From: Terriglobia bacterium
GTDB taxonomy: Bacteria > Acidobacteriota > Terriglobia > JAIQFV01
DNA length: 64,000 nucleotides
Direction of reading: 5' to 3'
Assembly (NCBI GenBank): GCA_020073085.1
Contig: JAIQFV010000014.1
Location: 1-64,000, forward strand
This document shows positions 17,266 through 23,500 of the stretch, in pieces. The notes beneath the pieces were generated by a model. It saw nothing but the letters and a program-made list of their open reading frames with translations, had not been told where the DNA came from and did not search any database. Position 1 is the stretch's first letter; each line of letters opens with the position of its first letter. Both the position numbers and the translations under genes were made by a program.

Positions 17266-18165
17266 ATGTCATCAGAAGCTCGGTCACAGGCGGCACAGTT
17301 TGAGCGTATCTTTTCGCCACGTTCGCCGTGGGAATACGCGGCGTTCTGTATCCTGACGTTCGCCTTGAACAAGGTGAGCAACCGTTTCCCAGATTGGGCG
17401 GACGCCATCTTTGGCTCATTGCTTGTGTTGATCTTCATCTTGATGTGGTGGTCCGAGAGGCACCGCACGCGGGCTCGTTCGCAACGGCTGACTTTTCAGG
17501 TGACGAAGGAGCCGCCCGCAAGGGCGAAAGGTCTCATTCTCCTGGTAAGCCCTTACGACCCGCGCTCCCAAAACCTCAGAGACGAGAAGGTTCTGCTCCC
17601 GCTGATGGATTCCATCAGGCAGAAGCAACTGTCAGTCTTGGCGGATGCGGACTTTGTTGAGATCAACCTCTCCAACTCCAATCTGCGTCCTCTCATGGAC
17701 GCCGTCGCGTTTCACTCAGGGGAAGATAAGTTACGCGAAGTGTGGCTCATCACGACGGAAAGCGAGAAACGAATGCAGGAAGGAGAAGAGGTGAAAATCA
17801 GAGGTTCTGAGTTGGCGGGAGAGATCCTTGAGAAATTTCTGCGTTTCAAGTACGGCGAGCGCATTGTGGTGCATCGAGAGGGCTTCACAGTGAAAGCGTG
17901 GGATTACGCTGCTCTGTGGAGGAAAGCGGAGGAGATCTTCCGAACGTCGGGTTACAAAGAAGACGTCTTGCTGGCGGACGTGACGGGCGGGACGAAGATG
18001 ATGAGCGTTGCTCTGGCGATGGCGTGTGTGGCGCCCAATCGCAAAATGCAATACATGGACTCAGGGCGAGATTGGCAAGGCAACCCCTTGCCGACGGGGA
18101 TGATTGATCCGGTGGTCATTGATGTCGATCCCATCTTGTACCCTTCCCATCCAGAGATTAAATAG
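17266..18165 (+). CDS. Membrane-anchored CARF protein, putative cOA-gated effector
   Basis: The 299-residue protein has two N-terminal hydrophobic segments (about 23-38 and 45-62, the latter SLLVLIFILMWW) followed by basic residues, then a soluble CARF-like domain from about 88. The CARF fold is supported by KGLILLVSPYDP at 88-99 and by LLADVTGGTKMMSVALAMAC at 245-264, the conserved GGTK ligand-binding turn. This TM-then-CARF order resembles Cam1, a type III membrane effector that depolarises cells when it binds cyclic tetra-adenylate (established for Cam1; only architecture is compared here). It is longer than Cam1 and has two segments instead of one. AAGGAGG lies upstream, and it follows the III-D operon by 24 bp. 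Confidence 0.75.
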   Translation: MSSEARSQAAQFERIFSPRSPWEYAAFCILTFALNKVSNRFPDWADAIFGSLLVLIFILMWWSERHRTRARSQRLTFQVTKEPPARAKGLILLVSPYDPRSQNLRDEKVLLPLMDSIRQKQLSVLADADFVEINLSNSNLRPLMDAVAFHSGEDKLREVWLITTESEKRMQEGEEVKIRGSELAGEILEKFLRFKYGERIVVHREGFTVKAWDYAALWRKAEEIFRTSGYKEDVLLADVTGGTKMMSVALAMACVAPNRKMQYMDSGRDWQGNPLPTGMIDPVVIDVDPILYPSHPEIK

Positions 18166-18261
18166 TTGTTCGCTTACGGAAGGGCCTCGTGGGTGGTTTG
18201 TCCATAACACATCGAGGTTTGGCTGACACCACGAGAATGAACATAAGGGGGCATATCAACG

Positions 18262-19371
18262 ATGAAGCGGTACACCTACCGATCCGTGACGCGTCGTGGC
18301 AAGAAGGATGGTCGAGATTGGAAATGGAAATTCTGGCCCATGCGGGAACCCAAATCGCGCGAGCCGAAATCGGACCAGACCATTCCGGCTCAGTACGAGA
18401 CCGAGATCATCGAATCGGCCGAAAGCATTGCGGCGAGAACCGCGGAAGACTGGAAAAGAACCGATGAGAAGCTCAAGCCCCAGTACTGCGAGGCCTTACG
18501 ACACTACGAAATGGCCAAGGACGCCCACAAGAAAGAAGCCGCAGAAGCCGAGGTCGCGGGCCGGGAGTACGACACCGCCCGGAGCAAATTCCTCGGAATC
18601 GACCCCCCTCCGCTCAGCCCCAAGTGGCGGGTCTTCTGGCTGATTTTAATCGGCATTTGCGAGTTCCCCCTGAACGGCCTCGTCTTCCAGATCTTTGGCG
18701 CCGAACGGGTCGAGACCTATATCATGGCTGGAGCCATGTGCCTGGTGTTTCCCTTGGCCGCACACTTCTTTGGCCAGTCCCTCCGACAGGAAGAGAAGAC
18801 CCGCACTGATTTTGCGCTCTTGATCGCCGCTCCCATCGTGGTCCTCGGCCTGCTGGCCGTGGTGGGATTCTTACGCGCCAAGTTTTTCGAAGCTGTCAAT
18901 TCATACGAGATCATCGGAATACGACTTTCCCCTGAACAAGCCACCATTCTCTTTGTCGTCATTAACCTGGCCATTTTCTTTGTTGCTGTCGTTGTCTCTT
19001 ACGAAGGGTCGTACCCCGACTCCAGGTACTGCAAAGGTATTGCGAAGAGATATAAAGAATCCCTGAAGTATATGCAGAAGGAATCCGACGAGGCCCAGGC
19101 AGCGGCGGGAACGCTCCAGGAGGCCGACCTGAGCTACCAGCACATCCGTCAACTTCGTTCGAAGACTCACGAAAGATTCCTCCAGGAGATGAAAACGATC
19201 ATGGAGGGGGGTGACTGGCTGGTCGCCGCCTATCGGGCAACCAATCTCTCGGTTCGTCCGGATGTTCCCGAATGCTTTAAGATTCCCCCAAAAATCCGGG
19301 ATTTTGTGGCGGAGTCGCAAGAACTGGATTGGGATTGTGGGGATCTTGCAAAGAAGGAGAAAACGGCATGA
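18262..19371 (+). CDS. Four-TM protein with flanking coiled coils, unknown function
   Basis: No family is recognised for this 369-residue protein. It starts with a strongly basic head (MKRYTYRSVTRRGKKDGRD), then a charged helical stretch at about 45-108. Four predicted membrane helices follow: about 122-146, 151-172, 184-204 (LLIAAPIVVLGLLAVVGFL) and 226-247 (ATILFVVINLAIFFVAVVVS). A second charged coiled-coil-like stretch covers about 255-315. Both termini should face the cytoplasm. The stop codon overlaps the start of the vWA lipoprotein gene (ATGA), so the two are probably made together. It lies 97 bp after the membrane CARF gene with no obvious terminator between them, inside the island between effectors and adaptation genes. 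A role in CRISPR defence is inference from position only. Confidence 0.7.
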   Translation: MKRYTYRSVTRRGKKDGRDWKWKFWPMREPKSREPKSDQTIPAQYETEIIESAESIAARTAEDWKRTDEKLKPQYCEALRHYEMAKDAHKKEAAEAEVAGREYDTARSKFLGIDPPPLSPKWRVFWLILIGICEFPLNGLVFQIFGAERVETYIMAGAMCLVFPLAAHFFGQSLRQEEKTRTDFALLIAAPIVVLGLLAVVGFLRAKFFEAVNSYEIIGIRLSPEQATILFVVINLAIFFVAVVVSYEGSYPDSRYCKGIAKRYKESLKYMQKESDEAQAAAGTLQEADLSYQHIRQLRSKTHERFLQEMKTIMEGGDWLVAAYRATNLSVRPDVPECFKIPPKIRDFVAESQELDWDCGDLAKKEKTA

Positions 19372-20135
19372 GGGCCTTACGGAATGTGGGTTTCCTACTT
19401 TGCTGTCTCCTTCCGGCCTCCTGCGGCGCCCCTCAAACAAGTCTTCCTCCGACGCCTCTGCCTAAAGTGATTTGCGTGCTTTTTGACCTTTCAGAGAGCA
19501 CCCGGACAGCCAGGATAAGAGACGCATATTTGAGCGATTTTAAGGCGCTCCTCGAAAAAATGCTTCCCGGGGATGGAATAGTTGCGGGACTCATCACGCA
19601 GTCTTCCGTTACGGAACTGAGGCTGCCCATCAACGAGAATTTTCCCCCGTTCCATCCCAATACGAATAATGACCTCTATGTGAAAGGCGAGGCCAAGGTG
19701 GCCCAAAAGGAACTTGACCGGAAAAAGGGCGCCATCTACTCGGCGGCCCAGAGCTTGCTCGCCGGCCCTCAAGAAAGGATCATGAGGACCGATATCCTGA
19801 GCTCATTGCACGTAGCAGAGCGAGTGTTCGGTTCGTTTTCTCAACCGCGAAAGATCCTGGTGATCATGTCGGATATGATCGAGGATTCTCAACGCTACAA
19901 TTTTGAGAAGGAACGACTCAGCAAGTCTCGAATCGACACGATCCTTAAAAAGGAAGAGCAGCGGGGGAAAGTTCCCAATTTGAATGGAGTGAAGGTCTAT
20001 GTCTTTGGAGCGACGGCCGCCAATCCGGAGAGATTCAATGAGATTCAACAATTCTGGCTGCAGTACTTCCAGAAATCCGGCGCCGATCTCCAGACCCAGA
20101 ACTATGGCGCAGGTTTTATCTCGTTTCCCGAATAG
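19368..20135 (+). CDS. Predicted lipoprotein with von Willebrand A-like domain
   Basis: The 255-residue protein starts with a lipoprotein signal peptide: MRALRNVGFLLCCLLPASCG, with the lipobox cysteine at about 19. A vWA-like fold follows: a hydrophobic strand leads into VLFDLSEST near 35-43, matching the DxSxS metal (MIDAS) motif. A later strand KILVIMSDMIEDS near 163-175 carries a second acidic site. Expected location is the outer or inner membrane surface facing the periplasm. The start overlaps the stop of the four-TM gene by 4 bp. The TAG stop is the first part of a hairpin repeat, so the 3' end may have been set by that repeat. No partner is known in type III loci to my knowledge. Confidence 0.75.
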   Translation: MRALRNVGFLLCCLLPASCGAPQTSLPPTPLPKVICVLFDLSESTRTARIRDAYLSDFKALLEKMLPGDGIVAGLITQSSVTELRLPINENFPPFHPNTNNDLYVKGEAKVAQKELDRKKGAIYSAAQSLLAGPQERIMRTDILSSLHVAERVFGSFSQPRKILVIMSDMIEDSQRYNFEKERLSKSRIDTILKKEEQRGKVPNLNGVKVYVFGATAANPERFNEIQQFWLQYFQKSGADLQTQNYGAGFISFPE

Positions 20136-20195
20136 GGACAGACACCTTCTCTTAAGCAATTTCACAGAGATGCCAGTCTAGCAGGTGTCTGTCCC
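20135..20195. repeat. Hairpin repeat GGGACAGACACC...GGTGTCTGTCCC, copy A
   Basis: Twelve bases at 20135-20146 pair perfectly with 20184-20195 and a T-rich tract follows, so it could act as a terminator of the vWA gene. Its downstream flank (CTCAGGGAGTCGCTTTAATG) resembles that after copy B at 21778-21837, so the repeated unit runs almost up to the next start codon. A third copy is at 35861-35921. Confidence 0.85.
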
Positions 20196-20219
20196 TCTTT
20201 TCCTCAGGGAGTCGCTTTA

Positions 20220-20483
20220 ATGAGCATCAGCATTGATCTTAGAAGTTTTTACACAGACTTGGCCAAGATCGCCGACTTGGAGGCGTATAAGCGGGAGGCG
20301 CTCTCTCTTGCTGGGTCCGGCAATACAGTGATTCTCACGGGTCAGGCCCCGGTGTGGCTGTATTTGGTCGTGGCTCACGCGCTGCACGGCAAGGCGAAGA
20401 GGCTGGTTTATCGTTCGCCGGCGTTGGTTAATGAAAAAAGAGAGCAAGTGGATATCGTCATCTTTGATCATGACGCATTTTGA
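20220..20483 (+). CDS. csx3: Csx3-like protein, putative ring nuclease (Crn3 family)
   Basis: This 87-residue protein matches the compact Csx3 fold: a short helical start, a central strand with TVILTGQAPVWLYLVVAHAL at about 36-55 (family pattern GxxPxWLY...H), and a last strand VDIVIFDHDAF at 77-87. Csx3 enzymes degrade cyclic tetra-adenylate and shut down type III signalling. The two histidines of the helix (AHALHG) and the C-terminal His (FDHDAF) are present. The usual D-x-R stretch (often DPR) appears as YRSPAL, so activity is uncertain. The ATG follows CAGGGAG by 8 bases. It sits between a hairpin repeat and the reverse transcriptase. Confidence rests on the WLY motif, length and context. 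Confidence 0.68.
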   Translation: MSISIDLRSFYTDLAKIADLEAYKREALSLAGSGNTVILTGQAPVWLYLVVAHALHGKAKRLVYRSPALVNEKREQVDIVIFDHDAF

Positions 20484-20571
20484 TGGCTGGCCTCCCCAAC
20501 GGCTCGGCGTCTGCGGTTTAGACGAGAATAGTGAGGCACGGTTTAATCGCGAATCACCCTCCGGAAAGCGA

Positions 20572-21798
20572 ATGTCAGTAACCGTGAGAAAGCAAATGAG
20601 AACGCTTGAGCGTGCGTCCAGGGACAGAAATGAACGCTCACGGACGCCACGCTTTTTCGAGTTGTTTCCAGACCGGGCGTATTGGACCGAGGCTTGGCGC
20701 CGTGTCAAGGAAAACCATGGCCGTGCGGGCGTCGATGGGATGTCTGTCGAACAATTCGAGGCGCGACTGGATGACAAGCTGACGCGGCTTTGGAGGGACC
20801 TCGAAGCGATGACCTACCATCCCTGGCCGCTGCTTGAGCTGAACGTCGAAGAGAGCATTTACGCGGGAGCGGCGGGCCGTCCCGGCGGCAAGGGTGAGCT
20901 CCTCAAGCGAAAACAGCGTTTTTTGCGCATCCCCACCGTGCGCGACCGTGTGGCCCAGGCCGCCCTACTCCAGATTGTCGGGCCTTGGATCGAGGAGCAA
21001 CTTGAGGCCTGCAGCTTCGGTTACCGGCAAGGGAGGGGCGTGCGCGACGCCGTGGAGGAAGTTCGCAAATGGCATGTGCGAGGGTTCCAGCATTTGGTCG
21101 ACGCCGACATCGACGGCTTCTTCGACAATGTCGATCACGGCCGCGTCCTCGATAGGTTTCGCCGCGCCATCGAAGTGCCGTTGCGGGTGGCCCTGCTCAA
21201 GAGGTTGAATGGTGAACAGACGATTCCAGGAAATCGCCCTGTCCGGCCTTCCCCAAACCCGGCGCGACAGCGGCGGATCGAAGCGGGGGACGATGACTTC
21301 GAAAAAACCGTCGGGAGAATCGGTTCCGAGCTGACGGGATGGATTACCATGTGGGTTCAAGCCGAAGTGTGGGACGGCGAAAAAATAACATGGCTCAAGC
21401 GCGGACTGCCTCAAGGCTCGGTGATTTCACCCGTCCTGGCGAACCTCTTCCTCGATGAGTTGGATGAGGCTTTGCTGGCCCAGAATCTCAAACTGGTCCG
21501 TTATGCCGACGACTTTGTGATTCTTTGCAAGACGCCCCGACAGGCCGAACAGGCGCTCCGACTCACCGAACAGAAACTCGCCCAACTCCATCTCGGTCTC
21601 AATCGGTCGAAGACTTCAATCAGGAAGTTCGACGATTCGTTCAAGTTCCTGGGCGTTTTTTTCTGGAAGGATTTGACCATGCTGCCCTTTGAGAAGCGTA
21701 TTCGCGAGCGGCGCGTGCTGTCGCTGCCGCCGCCCCTTCCGGCGAAATTAGCGAAGCGGTACGGGCAGGGCAAGTTAGGGACAGACACCTTCTCGTAA
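20572..21798 (+). CDS. CRISPR-associated reverse transcriptase, not fused to Cas1
   Basis: The 408-residue protein is a group II intron-like reverse transcriptase. Fingers motif: HGRAGVDGMSVEQFE at about 49-63. Palm motif A: VDADIDGFFDNVDH at 176-189. Motif B: GLPQGSVISPVLANLFL at 278-294. Catalytic RYADDFVIL at 310-318. Then LGLNRSKTSI and FKFLGVFF at about 341-364. Only 44 residues follow, so a full thumb or maturase and an HNH domain are missing. The last seven residues (LGTDTFS) and the stop are encoded by a hairpin repeat, so the C-terminus was probably cut or replaced. In many type III loci RT is fused to Cas1; here cas1 starts 62 bp downstream. I chose the ATG at 20572 (GGAAAG upstream); an earlier ATG at 20431 would overlap csx3. 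Confidence 0.88.
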   Translation: MSVTVRKQMRTLERASRDRNERSRTPRFFELFPDRAYWTEAWRRVKENHGRAGVDGMSVEQFEARLDDKLTRLWRDLEAMTYHPWPLLELNVEESIYAGAAGRPGGKGELLKRKQRFLRIPTVRDRVAQAALLQIVGPWIEEQLEACSFGYRQGRGVRDAVEEVRKWHVRGFQHLVDADIDGFFDNVDHGRVLDRFRRAIEVPLRVALLKRLNGEQTIPGNRPVRPSPNPARQRRIEAGDDDFEKTVGRIGSELTGWITMWVQAEVWDGEKITWLKRGLPQGSVISPVLANLFLDELDEALLAQNLKLVRYADDFVILCKTPRQAEQALRLTEQKLAQLHLGLNRSKTSIRKFDDSFKFLGVFFWKDLTMLPFEKRIRERRVLSLPPPLPAKLAKRYGQGKLGTDTFS

Positions 21799-21837
21799 AC
21801 GATTTCACCGGGCGGCAACGCCGCCGGTGTCTGTCCC
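21778..21837. repeat. Hairpin repeat GGGACAGACACC...GGTGTCTGTCCC, copy B
   Basis: Arms at 21778-21789 and 21826-21837 are perfect complements, with an inner GGCG/CGCC hairpin in the loop and a T-rich run after it. The RT stop codon (21796-21798) lies in the loop. The upstream flank AAGTTA is shared with the copy at 35861, which shows the repeat begins inside the RT reading frame. Confidence 0.88.
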
Positions 21838-21859
21838 TCCTTTTTTCTTCAGGTCGCTT

Positions 21860-22876
21860 ATGGCCAACTTTTATATCACCGAGCAGGGCTCCAGGCTGCG
21901 CAAGACGGGCGAGCGCGTTTATCTTGAGCTGGACGAGAAAGTGCTGCAGGATATCCCATGCCGCAAGCTTGACGCCATTCTGATCTTCGGTAATGTGCAA
22001 GTGACCACCCAGGCATTGAGCGAGTTGCTCGAACAAGGCATTGAACTGGCGCTGCTGACGCGTCACGGGCGGTTGAAGGGACAACTGACGCCCCCCAAGG
22101 CAAAGAATGTGAACCTCCGGTTCCTGCAATATCAACGTGCGCAGGATGAGTGCTTTCGACTTCAATTCTCGAAGGCGATCGTTCGAGCGAAAATCGCCAG
22201 CGCGTGTGCCCTGCTGGAGCGGGCGCGATCAAATTACTCCGAGCCTCTTCTCGGCCAAGCGCTGGAGCACTTGAAGGCGCACAATTCGAAAGTCGAGGCG
22301 GCGCCCAGTGCGGCCACGCTGCTGGGTCTGGAGGGAGTGGCCTCGCGCGATTATTTCGAGGCCTTTGCCAGGATGAATCGCAGCGGCCTAGTGTTTGACG
22401 GCCGTAACCGTCGGCCACCCCGAGATCCGGTCAACGCCCTGCTGAGCTTCGGCTACACCCTTATTGCGAACGAACTGCAGTCCCTGCTCGATGCCATGGG
22501 GTTTGACCCTTACATCGGGTTTTATCACGAATTGGATTACGGCCGCCCCTCTTTGGCCTTGGATTTGATGGAAGAATTCCGGCATTCCCTCGTCGACCGC
22601 TTCACCTTGCACCTTCTGAATCAACGCATCTTTTCAGAGAAGGATTTCTACACGCCGACCTACACGCGAAGTGAAGCCGGTTTGCCCCGCGTGTGTCTGA
22701 CGCACGACGCGCTGAAGCGCTACTTTCAGGAGTTCGAAAAATGGATGACCGCCGAGCGCCTGAATTACGACGGCAAGAACATCGGCTTCCGGCTGCTCTT
22801 TCGGCGGCAGGCGGAAAGGCTCGCGAGCGCCATCGAAGCGGGACAACCGTATCAGCCCTGGAGTTCCACTCGTTGA
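21860..22876 (+). CDS. cas1: Cas1 integrase
   Basis: This 338-residue protein is a full-length Cas1, the metal-dependent integrase that inserts new spacers with Cas2. The N-terminal beta domain runs to about 75 (FYITEQGSRLRKTGERVYL). The catalytic helical domain shows Glu158 in LLGLEGVASRDYF, His223 in IGFYHELDYGRPSLALDL and Asp235 in the same motif. RPPRDPVNALLSFGYTL near 185-201 is also typical. The ATG at 21860, after CTTCAGGTCGCTT, gives the standard start MANFYITE. An upstream in-frame start at 21827 lies in the hairpin repeat and is rejected. The gene is 13 bp from cas2 and directly behind the RT. Confidence 0.96.
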   Translation: MANFYITEQGSRLRKTGERVYLELDEKVLQDIPCRKLDAILIFGNVQVTTQALSELLEQGIELALLTRHGRLKGQLTPPKAKNVNLRFLQYQRAQDECFRLQFSKAIVRAKIASACALLERARSNYSEPLLGQALEHLKAHNSKVEAAPSAATLLGLEGVASRDYFEAFARMNRSGLVFDGRNRRPPRDPVNALLSFGYTLIANELQSLLDAMGFDPYIGFYHELDYGRPSLALDLMEEFRHSLVDRFTLHLLNQRIFSEKDFYTPTYTRSEAGLPRVCLTHDALKRYFQEFEKWMTAERLNYDGKNIGFRLLFRRQAERLASAIEAGQPYQPWSSTR

Positions 22877-22888
22877 GAGGTCAGGATC

Positions 22889-23164
22889 ATGTTTTATGTG
22901 GTTTCCTACGACATCCCGGATGATCGGCGTCGGGTCCGGGTGGCAAAAGCGCTGCTCGATTTCGGCACGCGCGTTCAGTTCAGTGTGTTCGAGTGCTGCC
23001 TGGAACCAGATGAGATCGCGGAGTTGGTCGAGCGGCTGGAAAAGACAATCTGCCCCGAGGAGGATCGCATCCGGATTTACAGTTTGTGCGCGGGCTGCGT
23101 CAAGGATGTGCGGCTTCTGGGGGAGGGCCGCCTGACGGAAGACCCGGAATGCTACATCGCATGA
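22889..23164 (+). CDS. cas2: Cas2
   Basis: This 91-residue protein is Cas2, the structural partner of Cas1 in spacer integration. It has the ferredoxin-like start MFYVVSYDIPDDRRRVRVAK with the conserved Asp at 8, followed by VQFSVFECCLEPDEIAEL and RIRIYSLCAGCV. The length is typical. The ATG at 22889 follows GAGAGGTCAGGATC. It lies 13 bp after cas1, and the leader and array begin about 340 bp downstream. Confidence 0.95.
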   Translation: MFYVVSYDIPDDRRRVRVAKALLDFGTRVQFSVFECCLEPDEIAELVERLEKTICPEEDRIRIYSLCAGCVKDVRLLGEGRLTEDPECYIA

Positions 23165-23500
23165 GCGGGCTTGAATTTCTTACTGGCGCGTTGCAGGCTT
23201 GACGTGGAATTTGTTTTCCTTGCCGGGCTTCGCGGTATTTTCAGCTTGACGAGGATTCAGCACCTTGTGGGCCCCTCAGGCCGGGAAGATGTTGAGCGGT
23301 CGAGCGTTGGAGTAAAAGGAAATACTGAACCTTTGAGGAGGGAGGTTACGGGAAACAATCATGTCCATGATAACAAACGGGAAAGGGGGTGATGGCACTA
23401 AGACCAATACGAAGGAAAACCGCAGAATTTACAATTTTTTCTCAGGTTACGAAAAACGGGGGCTTAAGACGCCCCAAATGTTGCGTTTGCAAAGGCCGCC
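23165..23500 (+). promoter_or_regulatory. CRISPR leader region
   Basis: This 336-bp stretch between cas2 and the first repeat holds no supported gene. The 120 bp next to the array become A/T-richer (AATTTACAATTTTTTCTCAG near 23426), as leaders do. The array polarity agrees: repeats here are uniform, whereas those at the far end are decayed. I could not fix a promoter with confidence. Confidence 0.65.

Noticed and set aside
20572-21860. Diversity-generating retroelement or group II intron explanation for the RT
   Set aside because: No template/variable repeat pair, no maturase or HNH part and no intron RNA ends were seen; cas1-cas2 directly follow, so a CRISPR adaptation RT fits better.
23171-23392. 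73-codon frame in the CRISPR leader
   Set aside because: No family features; it occupies the expected leader position.
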